From contig OZ219860.1 in the NCBI GenBank assembly GCA_964291545.2, positions 1,054,001 to 1,118,000 on the forward strand: a stretch of DNA of 64,000 nt. The letters are read 5' to 3'. Below, piece after piece: positions 50,266 through 60,832 of this stretch. This stretch comes from G963667675 sp964291545. GTDB lineage: Bacteria; Chloroflexota; Dehalococcoidia; Lucifugimonadales; UBA3495. The translations under genes and the position numbers were made by a program. The notes under the pieces were generated by a model. It saw only the letters and a program-made list of their open reading frames with translations. It made no database searches and was not told the DNA's origin. Every line of letters begins with the position of its first letter. The first letter of the stretch is position 1.

Positions 50266-51039
50266 TTGTATCCGATAGACCTGCAGGGTAAGAACGGCGT
50301 GGTGTTGGGGGTGGCCAACGACCGGAGCATCGCCTGGGCGGTGGCCCGGCTGCTGGGTGAAGCCGGGGCGCGCCTGGCGTTGACGTACCAGGGCGACCGG
50401 TTGAAGGACCGGGTGACGCGGCTGGCGGAGTCGCTGCCGGGGGCCGTGACAATGCCATGCGACGCGACGGACGACGGGCAAATCGCCGACTTGTTTGAAT
50501 CGTTGAAGCAGGAGTTCGGCAGCCTTTCATTTTTGGTGCACAGCATTGCCTTTGCCAACCGGGAGGACCTGACGGGGAATTTCTCGGAAACGGGCCGGGA
50601 AGGGTTCCGTCTGGCGTTGGAGGTCAGCGCATACTCGCTGATTCCAATGGTGCGGCACGCCGCGCCGCTGATGGTTGACGGCGGCAGCGTGGTGACCATG
50701 ACGTTCCAGGCGTCGCAGCGGGTGTACCCAGGCTACAACGTGATGGGGACAGCCAAGGCGGCATTGGAGCATGAGGTAAGGCAACTGGCGGCGGAATTCG
50801 GAGGACAGGGAATCCGCTTGAACGCCATATCGGCTGGGCCGGTGGAGACGCTGGCGGCGAGGGGCATCAGCGGGTTCAGCGACATGCGGCGGACCCACGC
50901 CGATAAGGCGGCGATGAAGCGCAACATCACCGCGGAGGAAGTGGCGAAGTCGGCGCTGTTCCTGTGCAGCGACCTGTCCAGCGGGATAACCGGCTCGGTG
51001 ATTCCGGTGGATGCCGGGTATCACATCATGGCGGTGTGA
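50266..51039 (+). CDS. fabI: Enoyl-ACP reductase (NADH)
   Basis: 257-aa FabI, the last reduction of each fatty-acid elongation cycle. The N-terminal GKNGVVLGVANDRSIAWAVARLL is the FabI-type nucleotide site. LVHSIAFANREDLTGNF is the usual strand, and the catalytic Tyr and Lys are Y157 and K164 in RVYPGYNVMGTAKAALE. The C-terminus ends ITGSVIPVDAGYHIM. TTG at 50266 has GGGAGG at eight bases. It is convergent with the zinc-ribbon/TPR gene. Confidence 0.95.
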   Translation: MYPIDLQGKNGVVLGVANDRSIAWAVARLLGEAGARLALTYQGDRLKDRVTRLAESLPGAVTMPCDATDDGQIADLFESLKQEFGSLSFLVHSIAFANREDLTGNFSETGREGFRLALEVSAYSLIPMVRHAAPLMVDGGSVVTMTFQASQRVYPGYNVMGTAKAALEHEVRQLAAEFGGQGIRLNAISAGPVETLAARGISGFSDMRRTHADKAAMKRNITAEEVAKSALFLCSDLSSGITGSVIPVDAGYHIMAV

Positions 51040-51051
51040 CGGGGGGCGGGG

Positions 51052-51780
51052 CTAACCGGCGTTGAGGGCGTCGAGGCGGCGGCGGTCTTCGTCGGCTTCG
51101 GTGCCACGGCCTAGCTGGGCGTAGGCTTCGGCGCGCCGAGCCCAGGCCTCGACGTAGGTGGGGTCGAGGGCGATGGCCTTGGTGAACTGGTCGACGGACT
51201 CCTGGAATCGCCCCTGGTTGAACATGGTCACCCCTCGCTCGGTCATGCCGGCGGCGGTGGGGGGCACAAGGTTGGCGGGCCTCCTGGTAGGGGTGAAGGG
51301 CGGCGGGGCTGGTTCCGGTTCCGGTCCAGCCTCCGCAGCCGGCTGGGGCTGCGCCTCCGCGGGGGTTTCCGTAGGAGCTTCGGAGGCCAAAGCGGGTTCC
51401 AGGTTTTCGGCGGACGTGGCGGCTGCGGCCTCTTGCTCCACCGGCGCCGTTTCGGGTGATGCCGATTCGGGGTGGTAGAGTTCGGCCAGGTCCCAGCCGC
51501 AACTGGTGCAGAAGCGGGCGTCGCGGACCAAGTGCGCCTGGCACCTGGGGCAAGAGTCCGGCGCCGGCTCGGCTACGGCGCCTCCCTGCTGCGGAGAGGG
51601 CTTGGTAAACATGAGGAATAGGGCCGGAATCACCGCCAGGAACTTCACGTCGGGAATCACTATCAAGCCGAGGCAAAGACCACCCCAGATCCAAGGGTTT
51701 TTGCCCTTGGTGCGGGCCATGCGCATGGTCCAAATCAAGACTACGGCCAGCGCCAGGTATTGTAGGACTGCCAAAAACAT
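51052..51780 (-). CDS. Membrane protein with zinc ribbon and TPR
   Basis: 242-aa protein in four parts. First come two N-terminal hydrophobic helices (MFLAVLQYLALAVVLIWTM and WIWGGLCLGLIVIPDVKFLAVIPALFLMF). A zinc ribbon follows with CPRC...CTSC. Next is a long Ala/Glu/Pro-rich linker. Last is a TPR unit (ERGVTMFNQGRFQESVDQFTKAIALDPTYVEAWARRAEAYAQLGR). The architecture suggests a membrane-anchored scaffold; the function is unknown. Confidence 0.75.
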   Translation of the reverse strand: MFLAVLQYLALAVVLIWTMRMARTKGKNPWIWGGLCLGLIVIPDVKFLAVIPALFLMFTKPSPQQGGAVAEPAPDSCPRCQAHLVRDARFCTSCGWDLAELYHPESASPETAPVEQEAAAATSAENLEPALASEAPTETPAEAQPQPAAEAGPEPEPAPPPFTPTRRPANLVPPTAAGMTERGVTMFNQGRFQESVDQFTKAIALDPTYVEAWARRAEAYAQLGRGTEADEDRRRLDALNAG

Positions 51781-53264
51781 GGTGATTGCCTTTGGGCGGA
51801 GGCCGTTCCGCCTGGGTCCGACGGCCTCGGGCCATGCTTTGAATATACACCTATGGGGGTATGCCTAGCAACGGTCTGGTTGGTTGATAGAGACGGGGCG
51901 CGGGTTTGGGGGGCGGGTGGGGGGCGGTGGTGGGCACCGCCCCCCACCCTTCCGTTCCCCCTTCGATTTCCCTCAGGACGAACGGAAGGGCTGTCTCCTC
52001 TCAGGAGAGGCTTAGGACGAATGGACGGGCTACCTCCTCCCAGGACGGGGTCAGGGCGGACGGGCTGGTCTTGGCGTGGGGACCTGACAGGCTGACAGGC
52101 TGGGTGGGGGCGGGGGAGTTTTAGATTCCTCTCTCCGCTGCGCTGCGCTCGGAATGACAATGTTGGAGGGATGACAGGCTGGGGACAGGGAGCCTGGCGT
52201 GGGTGGAGGGGCGGGTGGGGGGGCGAAGGGGTTGTGGACAATGGCGGTAGTGGGCGACAGGGTCTCTAGATTCCGGCTCGGGGGCCGGAATGACGGTTTG
52301 GCGGCGGGGCTTGGTTAGGCAGGTCAACCAAGGAAGGTTGGGGCGGGGGGCGGCTGGTGGGGGCGGGGGAGTTTTAGATTCCTCTCTCCGCTGCGCTGCG
52401 CTCGGAATGACAATGTTGGAGGGATGACAGGCTGGGGACAGGGAGCCTGGCGTGGGTGGAGGGGCGGATGGGGGAACGAAGGGGTTGTGGACAATGGCGG
52501 TAGTGGGCGCCGGGGTTTCTAGATTCCGGCTCGGGGGCCGGAATGACGGTTTTGCGGCGGGGCTTGGTTAGGCAGGTCGACCAAGGAAGGTTGGGGCGGG
52601 AGTGGCGGGTGGGAGGCCGGGGCATTTGTGTGGGGGATGACCTGGGTGGGGGCGGAGGAGTTTTAGATTCCTCTCTCCGCTGCGCTGCGCTCGGAATGAC
52701 AATGTTGGAGGGATGACGTGCTGGGGGCCGGGAGCCTGGCGTGGGTGGAGGGGCGGGTGGGAGAACGAAGGGGTTGTGGACAATGGCGGTAGTGGGCGCC
52801 AGGGTTTCTAGATTCCGGCTCGGGGGCCGGAATGACGGTTTTGCGGCGGGGCTTGGTTAGGCAGGTCGACCAAGGAAGGTTGGGGGCAGGGGATGGCTGG
52901 TGGGGGCCCGGGGCATTTGTGGGGGGGGATGACTTGGGTGGGGGCGCGGGATTTTAGATTCCTCGTCGCTTCGCTCCTCGGAATGACAATGGCACCACAA
53001 GTCTCGGGATGACAGTGATGAGACAAGCCCCGGGATGACAGTGGCGCCACAAGTCTCGGAATGACAGTGATGAGACAAGCCCCGGAATGACAGTGGCGCC
53101 ACAAGCCTGGGAATGGCGGTCATGGAACGAGCTTCGGAATGACGGGAAAACAGGGAATGGGAGTTTGAGGCGCTGCCGTTTCTCCCTTGGCAAGGATGAA
53201 AGGGCGATGTTACAATGCTGGCGTCTCAAAGCCGGAATCTCGCCTGGGTTAGCGAGGGAGAACG
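51781..53264. repeat. Repeat array between the TPR gene and the FBP aldolase/phosphatase gene
   Basis: About 1.5 kb without a credible gene. The left part holds a CCTCAGGACGAA element (51971-51982). From about 52119, long units repeat directly, starting at 52119, 52372, 52661 and 52952 (spacings 253, 289 and 291 bp). Each unit starts TTTTAGATTCCTC, has a CTGCGCTGCGCTCGGAATGA palindrome half, and then CTAGATTCCGG and GCTTGGTTAGGCAGGTC. The fourth is truncated and runs into a 26-bp array at 52980-53135. Translations of this region are spurious. Confidence 0.88.
52980..53135. repeat. 26-bp tandem array with alternating units
   Basis: About six units with a 26-bp period (starts near 52981, 53007, 53033, 53058, 53084, 53110), each beginning GGAATGACAGTG or GGGATGACAGTG. 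Two unit types alternate: one continues GCGCCACAAGTCTC and the other ATGAGACAAGCCCC, giving a 52-bp higher-order period. There are no unique spacers. Confidence 0.85.
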
Positions 53265-54446
53265 ATGAAAGTCACCCTTTCGATATTGAAGGCGGACGTT
53301 GGCTCCATTGGGGGGCATACCAAGCCTTCGGAGCACATGATGGAATCGGTCCGCTCGGACGCCGCGGACGCGGTGAAGCGCGGCCTGTTGATCGACACGT
53401 TCGTAGGTCACACGGGTGATGATATTTGCATAGTCGCTTCGCACACCAACGGGGCGGACAATCCGGACGTGCACAAGTTTGCCTGGGACGCCTTTTTGCG
53501 CGCCGCCGATATCGCCAGCCAGTACGGGTTGTACGGGGCAGGCCAGGACCTGCTGGTGGACGCACCCTCGAACAACATCCGGGGCGCCGGGCCGGCGGTG
53601 GCGGAGGTGGAGTTCGACCACAACCCGGTAAAGACCAACCGCGTCAGGCCGGCGGAGTCGTTCATGGTGCTGGCGGCGGACAAGTGCGGACCGGGGGCTT
53701 ACAACCTGCCCATGTTCCTGGGCTTTGCCGACCCGATGTACTGCGCCGGGTTGATGCTGCCGAGGATAGGCGAGGGCTTCACTTTCAACATCATAGACAT
53801 GGACAACACCCACGGCGACAGCATCATCTCGCTGAATGCGCCGGAGGACTACTACAAGATTACCGTGCTGCTGCGGGACAACGAGAGGTTTGGAATCGAC
53901 TCGATAGTGTCCCGGTTCTCGGGGGAGACGGCGGCGGCGGTGTCGGCCACTCGCATGCACAACATTGCGGGGACGTATACGGGGAAGGACGACCCGGTGG
54001 CGCTGGTGCGCAACCAGGGAATATTCCCGGCGCCGGAAGAACTGGTGTCGCCATACGCCAAGGCCCACTACATCGGCGGGGACGCGAGGGGCTCCCACGT
54101 GATGCCGCTGATGCCGGTGCCGATCAACACCGCGGTGACGGGCATGTACTGCCTGCCACTGGTGTCATGCGTAGGGTTCTCCCTATCAGCGGACGGCAGG
54201 TTCTCGGACTCGGTGGCAGACTTCTTCGACAATCCCGCTTGGGACTACGTGAGGCAAATCGCCCAGGAAAAGGCCATCTCCATGCGGTCGCAGGGCTGGT
54301 CCGGGGCGGCGATGCTGCCCTACGGGGAGCTGGAGTACTCGGGGTTCCGGCAGAGCATAGGCGACCTGCTGGACCGGTTCGCCTTCCGCAACGGACACGA
54401 GGAACCTGCGGCGATCCCGGACAAGGCGGCGAGCTCGGGGGACTAG
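53265..54446 (+). CDS. Fructose-1,6-bisphosphate aldolase/phosphatase
   Basis: 393-aa bifunctional archaeal-type FBPA/P, which condenses DHAP and GAP and dephosphorylates FBP for one-way gluconeogenesis. The N-terminal MKVTLSILKADVGSIGGHTKPS carries the first metal ligands, followed by FVGHTGDDICIVASHTNG, YGAGQDLLVDAPSNNIRGAGPAVAE, YNLPMFLGFADPMYCAGLML, SPYAKAHYIGGDARGSHVMPLMPVP and the C-terminal FRQSIGDLLDRF. These agree with the family over its full length. The ATG is preceded by GAGGGAG. It is separated from upstream genes by the repeat array. Confidence 0.93.
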   Translation: MKVTLSILKADVGSIGGHTKPSEHMMESVRSDAADAVKRGLLIDTFVGHTGDDICIVASHTNGADNPDVHKFAWDAFLRAADIASQYGLYGAGQDLLVDAPSNNIRGAGPAVAEVEFDHNPVKTNRVRPAESFMVLAADKCGPGAYNLPMFLGFADPMYCAGLMLPRIGEGFTFNIIDMDNTHGDSIISLNAPEDYYKITVLLRDNERFGIDSIVSRFSGETAAAVSATRMHNIAGTYTGKDDPVALVRNQGIFPAPEELVSPYAKAHYIGGDARGSHVMPLMPVPINTAVTGMYCLPLVSCVGFSLSADGRFSDSVADFFDNPAWDYVRQIAQEKAISMRSQGWSGAAMLPYGELEYSGFRQSIGDLLDRFAFRNGHEEPAAIPDKAASSGD

Positions 54447-54458
54447 GGCGGGGGTATA

Positions 54459-54710
54459 ATGGCCACAACGCAAGAACGGCTGAGCACTGTTGAGGGGCGG
54501 GTAGATGAGATGTCCGCGGCGATTCAAGAATTTCGACAGGACCTGCGAGCAATACACGGGCGTATTGACCAACTCGGCACCGATCTGAACGGCCGCATTG
54601 ACAGATTCAACGCCAATTTAAACGGCCGCGTTGACCGGCTGTTCATTGCTATGCTGGGTATAGGCGCGGCTCAAATCGGCTTGTTGATTACGCTAGTACT
54701 ACGCGTTTAA
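54459..54710 (+). CDS. Small coiled-coil protein with C-terminal membrane helix
   Basis: 83-aa protein. An N-terminal heptad-like coiled coil (ERLSTVEGRVDEMSAAIQEFRQDLRAIHGRIDQLGTDL) is followed by two short repeats of LNGRIDRFNA/LNGRVDRLF. A C-terminal hydrophobic helix (MLGIGAAQIGLLITLVLRV) ends it. Such small tail-anchored coiled coils are widespread and unassigned. It begins 13 bp after the FBP aldolase/phosphatase stop, so co-transcription is likely. Confidence 0.65.
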   Translation: MATTQERLSTVEGRVDEMSAAIQEFRQDLRAIHGRIDQLGTDLNGRIDRFNANLNGRVDRLFIAMLGIGAAQIGLLITLVLRV

Positions 54711-55274
54711 CGACTCAGGCAGAGCATGCTAAGCATGAGCAACTCTGCGTAAATGGTGCGTCTCCCTCCCCGGCGTGGGGGAGAGGGTACTTGGCGCACC
54801 CAGTTCCCCCTTCGATTTCCCTGAGGACAGGCCCCGGCTGTCCGTGCGCCCTTCGATTTCCCTCAGGACGAACGGCCAGCCTCGTTGCAGGCCAGACTCG
54901 ATATTTGCGACTTTTCAGTCGCGCCCGTTCTACGGGCCCAGGGTGCATGGGGGCCAGGGTTTTAGATTCCCGCCTCCGCGGGAATGACGTGTTGGGGACG
55001 GGGATGACGGGGGTTAAGGTTGCGGCTGAGCTCGCCGGTTTCGGAGACCTGTCCACAACCCCGGCTGTCGGTGCGCCCTTCGATTTCCCCCTTCGTGAAC
55101 CTCAGGACAGGCTCAGGACGAACGGCCAGCCTCGTCGCAGGCGGCGTGATGGTTTTCGGGCGATGGAGTGGCGGGTTGGGGGGCTGGGATGACGGGGGGC
55201 TGGATTCCGGCTTTCGCCGGAATGACGGGTGGGCGCGGGAATGGCGGGGGCTATTTCCGGCAGGCCAGAATCAC
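54711..55274. repeat. Intergenic repeats
   Basis: No gene is seen in 564 bp. There are several CTCAGGACGAA elements (an intact target at 54861-54872, degenerate ones near 54825 and 55100-55122). There are also two hairpin units: 54964-54990 (ATTCCCGCCTCCGCGGGAAT) and 55203-55225 (ATTCCGGC...GCCGGAAT). Confidence 0.8.
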
Positions 55275-57080
<1,806 letters not shown>

Positions 57081-57120
57081 TCTGTCATTCTCCTAGTGAT
57101 ATGTGCCTTGGCATCGCCGG

Positions 57121-58920
57121 TTACACGGCAGGGAACTGTTGGAATATGTGGCCGCCTACGCCTTCCTGGTTGGCCAGCACAGCGGTTACCGTTGCGGCCA
57201 ACTCAGCCGGGTCGGTTACCGGCGGCAGGCACAGGGTATCCAGGCAGACCAGGGCCCTGGCCGGGGGCCGGAAGTCCCCAGACAGCGCCGGCTTTATATG
57301 CAGGCTGGGGTAGGGGACGTTGGCCGCGGCCTGGAGCAGTTGCAAAGTCCCGGGGTCGCCGGCCGTGCCTTCGACGGTGATTTCCACCGGGCGGTTGAAC
57401 CAGAGGTCTACCAGCAGTCCGTAAGCGCCGACGAACTCGCCGTTTTCCCTAAAGGTGTTGGCGAAGGCGCTGAGAGTGGCTTCGGCCAAGCCGCGGTAGT
57501 CGTCGTCGTTGGCGGCCCAACTCAGCTTCAGCAAGGCCAGCGCAGCCGTCAGGTTTTCGGCGCAGGGCTTTTCCCGCTCCCGCAGGTAACCGACGGCGTT
57601 GGGATCGAGTTCAGCGTCGAAGAACCCGCCGTTGGCCTGGTCGACGAACCGGTCGACAATTTCCAGGGCGACGGACTTGGCACGCTGGAGGTAGGCTGGG
57701 TCGCCGGTGCAGCCGTGGGCCTTCACCAGAGCGTTGAGCAGGTGGGCCCAGTCCCCGAGGAATGCTGGGACTTCGGTGGATGCGGCGGGGCTGAATACAT
57801 GGCTAAAGCGGCCGTCCTGGGCTGCTTGATCCAGGGCAGCCAACAGGTCCAATGCGCGCTGACGTAAATGGGGACGGTCCAAAGAGTAGGACGCTTCCAG
57901 AAACACGAATACCGCCAAGGCATTGGAGTCGGCGTAGCAGGACGGGTCCACCGGCGGTGGTGATTGCTGCCGCCGGGCCCCTAAAGGCAAGGCGAAGTAG
58001 TCGGAATGGGCACCTTGACTGCCGTGGAGCAGCGGCGCGCCGTCGTCCAGCAGGTTGTTCAAAGCGTAGTCTATGGCGCCCTCGGCGACGTCCCGGTAAC
58101 GGGGCTCATTTAGCACCTGCCAGGCGTCGAGATATACGCGGGCGAGGTGCAGGTTGTCCTCCAGCATCTTTTCCCGCTGGCACTGGGACCAGTCGGCGCC
58201 AGCGCAGTAGCGGAAAAAACCGCCCTCTTCATGGTCCCATAGGCTGCTTCCGGCCATGCGGTCGAGGGTCTTGCGCAGCATGACGCGATAGAAGTCCTCG
58301 CCGGTGGTGCGGACAAGGTGGGCCAGCAGCGCGAGGATGCGGGCGTTGGGGAACTTGGGTTCCTCTCCGAAGCCGCCGTTGGCGGGGTCATAGGCCCCGG
58401 CTACGGTCCTGGCGGCGCGGTCCAAGAGTGACGGTGTGATCTCGGGGCCGGCGGCGACGCGGGAGGTATGCTCTTTCCTGAGGCGCAGCATTTCCCGGGC
58501 GTGCTCGTAGACCCTGGGCTTGTCTTCCCGGTAGGCGTCTTTGACCTCGGCCAGCATAGCCAGGAACTGGTCGGGCGGCAGGTAGGTGGCGCCGCCGATA
58601 AAGCCGCCGTGGCCGGTGAGGAAAGCGGTGGTGGGCCAGCCGCCGACGTTGTAGCGGGTGTTCACGTCGGGGCGGTGGTCGCTGTCCACGCGGACGGCGA
58701 TGAAGTTTTGGCCGATGAAGTCGGCGACGGCGGGGTCGGAGTAGGTGGTCTCGTCCATAACGTGGCACCAGTAGCACCACACGGCGGAGACGGCCAAGAG
58801 GACAGGCTTGTTTTCCGCTTGGGCCTTGGAGAAAGCTTCTTGACCCCAGGGGAGCCAGTCGATGAGGTGGGCCTGGTTGGGATTGGGGGAGAAGCGGAAG
58901 TTGTAGGCTATGTCTTTCAC
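57121..58920 (-). CDS. DUF255 thioredoxin-fold/glycoside-hydrolase-like protein (YyaL/SSP411 family)
   Basis: 599-aa protein of the DUF255 family. The N-terminal thioredoxin-like domain contains the WCYWCHVMDETTYSDPAVADFIGQNFIAVRVDSDHRPDVNTRY region, with the CxxC typical of these proteins, and GGWPTTAFLTGHGG. A long alpha-helical domain resembling N-acylglucosamine epimerase or six-hairpin enzymes follows. The protein is somewhat shorter than many members. It is 40 bp upstream of aspS on the same strand. Biological role is unclear in bacteria. Confidence 0.88.
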   Translation of the reverse strand: MKDIAYNFRFSPNPNQAHLIDWLPWGQEAFSKAQAENKPVLLAVSAVWCYWCHVMDETTYSDPAVADFIGQNFIAVRVDSDHRPDVNTRYNVGGWPTTAFLTGHGGFIGGATYLPPDQFLAMLAEVKDAYREDKPRVYEHAREMLRLRKEHTSRVAAGPEITPSLLDRAARTVAGAYDPANGGFGEEPKFPNARILALLAHLVRTTGEDFYRVMLRKTLDRMAGSSLWDHEEGGFFRYCAGADWSQCQREKMLEDNLHLARVYLDAWQVLNEPRYRDVAEGAIDYALNNLLDDGAPLLHGSQGAHSDYFALPLGARRQQSPPPVDPSCYADSNALAVFVFLEASYSLDRPHLRQRALDLLAALDQAAQDGRFSHVFSPAASTEVPAFLGDWAHLLNALVKAHGCTGDPAYLQRAKSVALEIVDRFVDQANGGFFDAELDPNAVGYLREREKPCAENLTAALALLKLSWAANDDDYRGLAEATLSAFANTFRENGEFVGAYGLLVDLWFNRPVEITVEGTAGDPGTLQLLQAAANVPYPSLHIKPALSGDFRPPARALVCLDTLCLPPVTDPAELAATVTAVLANQEGVGGHIFQQFPAV

Positions 58921-59095
58921 GGGTCCAGCGCTCAGCTAGGCATCCGCGCCATCGGCAACGGTGGACGGCCAAATGCAAGCAAGCGCCGCCTGGAGGCTAA
59001 CGTTAGCATAGGCCTTGGGGTTTTTCAATTGGAGTGCGCACTTAAGGAGAGCCGTCTTCAGGTATCGACAAGCCCGGGACCAGGCCGGCCCCTGG

Positions 59096-60451
59096 TCAAT
59101 CCCCCAAGGGAGGGGAGAGGCTGACGTCGAGGACGGACTCGCACCAACGGGCGGCCGCCAACAGGGTGGGCTCCTGGAAGCGGGACGAGACCAGCTGGAT
59201 GCCCAAGGGCAGACCGGATTCGGAGAGGCCGGAGGGAAGGGTTATGGCGGGTAGGCCGCAGTAAGTCCAGGGCCCCTGGAATAGCGGGTTGCCGGTATTG
59301 GTGAGGTCGGCGAGGGCAGGCGTCGGAGTGGTGGGAGTGAGCAGCACGTCGGCCTTTTCGGCCAGCGAGTCGGCTCCAGCGATGAACCGGGTGCGACTCT
59401 CCAGGGCCCTGGAATACTTGACGCCGTCGGTCTCCAGGCCGCGGCGCAGCATCTCCCTCAACATGGGCTGGTAGTCCTGGGACTGCCTGCGGTACATGGG
59501 TTCGTGGAAGGCGGCGGCCTCGACGGCCATGATGGTCCGCTGGTCTCTCATGGAGTCCTCGATGCCGTCGGGCGGCGGCAGTTCCTCTACGATGGCCCCG
59601 GCCTTGCTCAACCGGTCAACGACAAGGGCCATGTGCCGCCTGGTCTCAGAGTCGGCGTTATCGTGGAAGAACCCGGTAAGCAACCCGATGCGAGGAGGTC
59701 GGGGCGAGTCCAATACGGCCAAGTAGTCGTCCGGCTCACGGCGGGAGGCGGCGGGGTCCTGGGGGTCGGGGCCGGCCATGAGCTGCAGGAGCAGGGCCGA
59801 GTCTTCCACGGTGCGGGTCATCCATCCCACGGTGTCCAGGGACCAACTGACGGGAATGACGCCGCGGCGGCTGACCCGCCCAAAGGTGGGCTTGAGGCCG
59901 ACCACGCCGTTGTAGGAGGCGGGGCGGAGCACGGAGCCGACGGTCTGGGATCCCAGGGCGGCCGGGCACATGCCGGCGGCTACGGCTACCGCCGAGCCGC
60001 TGCTGGAGCCGCCTGGGGTATGGGCCGGGTCCCAAGGGTTCAGGGTGGGCGACGGGTCGAGGCAGGCGAATTCAGTGGTGACGGTCTTGCCCAGGATGAT
60101 GGCGCCGGAGTCTTTCAGCAGGGACACAGAGGCAGCGTCGAAGTCGGGGACGAAATCGGCGTAGACCTTGGAGCAGGCGGTGGTGGGAATACCCGCCGTG
60201 TAGTAGATGTCCTTGACGCCGACGGGCACGCCGTGGAGGGGGCCGATTTCTCCGCCTTCCAGCAAGTCCTTGCTTTTTTGCTTGGCTTCGGCCAGGGCTG
60301 TCTCGGCGTCCAGGTAGACCCAGGCTTTCAACCTGGGTTCGAGGCGGTCGATGCGGGCCAGCAAGGACTCCATGAGGTCAACGGGGGACAGCCGGCCTTC
60401 CCGGATGCGGTGGGCGGCTTGGGCTATGGTTAGTTCGTGGGGTTGGGGCAT
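59096..60451 (-). CDS. Amidase-signature family protein
   Basis: 451-aa amidase-signature hydrolase. The Ser-cisSer-Lys triad is visible: Lys in VPVGVKDIYYTAG, the cis-Ser region in TPGGSSSGSAVAVAAG, and the nucleophile in LGSQTVGSVLRPASYNGVVGLKPTFGRVSRRG. Alternatives are an amidohydrolase of small amides or GatA. gatB and gatC are not adjacent, and the C-terminus is more like stand-alone amidases. ATG at 60451 is preferred because GGAGG lies six bases upstream; the in-frame ATG at 60463 is part of that signal. Confidence 0.88.
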   Translation of the reverse strand: MPQPHELTIAQAAHRIREGRLSPVDLMESLLARIDRLEPRLKAWVYLDAETALAEAKQKSKDLLEGGEIGPLHGVPVGVKDIYYTAGIPTTACSKVYADFVPDFDAASVSLLKDSGAIILGKTVTTEFACLDPSPTLNPWDPAHTPGGSSSGSAVAVAAGMCPAALGSQTVGSVLRPASYNGVVGLKPTFGRVSRRGVIPVSWSLDTVGWMTRTVEDSALLLQLMAGPDPQDPAASRREPDDYLAVLDSPRPPRIGLLTGFFHDNADSETRRHMALVVDRLSKAGAIVEELPPPDGIEDSMRDQRTIMAVEAAAFHEPMYRRQSQDYQPMLREMLRRGLETDGVKYSRALESRTRFIAGADSLAEKADVLLTPTTPTPALADLTNTGNPLFQGPWTYCGLPAITLPSGLSESGLPLGIQLVSSRFQEPTLLAAARWCESVLDVSLSPPLGD

Positions 60452-60463
60452 CGATGCCTCCAT

Positions 60464-60832
60464 AGGTTCTCGAAGGAGCTAAGACCGGGCGGCCGTGGCG
60501 GAATGATAGAGCATGGGTGGTTGATGGCGCAATATGGATTCCCGCCCCGCCGCCCGTCCGTTCCCCCTTCGAGAACCTCAGGACGAACGGACGGGCTCGT
60601 TGGGTGCAGGCACGGGAATTACGGGTTGGGTTGAGGGGATGGCGGGGATTGGGATTGGTGGTCGGGGGCGGGCGGGCGAAAGATTTTTCGCACCTACCGG
60701 TGGAGGGCATAAGGCCTTGCGGGGTCGCAGCGGCGCGCCCAGAGAGGGGTGAGGCGAGGGGTATGGCGCCACGGTTATGCTATTATCTGCGAAATCGGGT
60801 CAACCGGGACTAGAATTGCAGAGAGGTGTCCT
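60464..60832. repeat. Intergenic region with one interspersed element
   Basis: No gene is seen. The element at about 60551-60600 contains an intact CCTCAGGACGAA at 60576-60587 between CGCCCGTCCG and its complement. The rest is GC-rich without other recognisable signals. GAGAGG before 60833 is the glmU ribosome-binding site. Confidence 0.7.

Noticed and set aside
52980..53135. 26-bp periodic array considered as a CRISPR
   Set aside because: There are no unique spacers: the units abut and only two alternating types are present. No cas gene is in the window.
51853..53229. Several ORFs of 60-120 codons on both strands in the repeat array
   Set aside because: They translate the repeats themselves (recurring peptides such as CHSERSAAERGI and IPAPEPESR), lack ribosome-binding sites and overlap one another on both strands.
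59096..60463. Amidase gene as gatA of the tRNA amidotransferase
   Set aside because: No gatB or gatC is nearby and the C-terminal part fits stand-alone amidases at least as well, so it is left as amidase-signature family.
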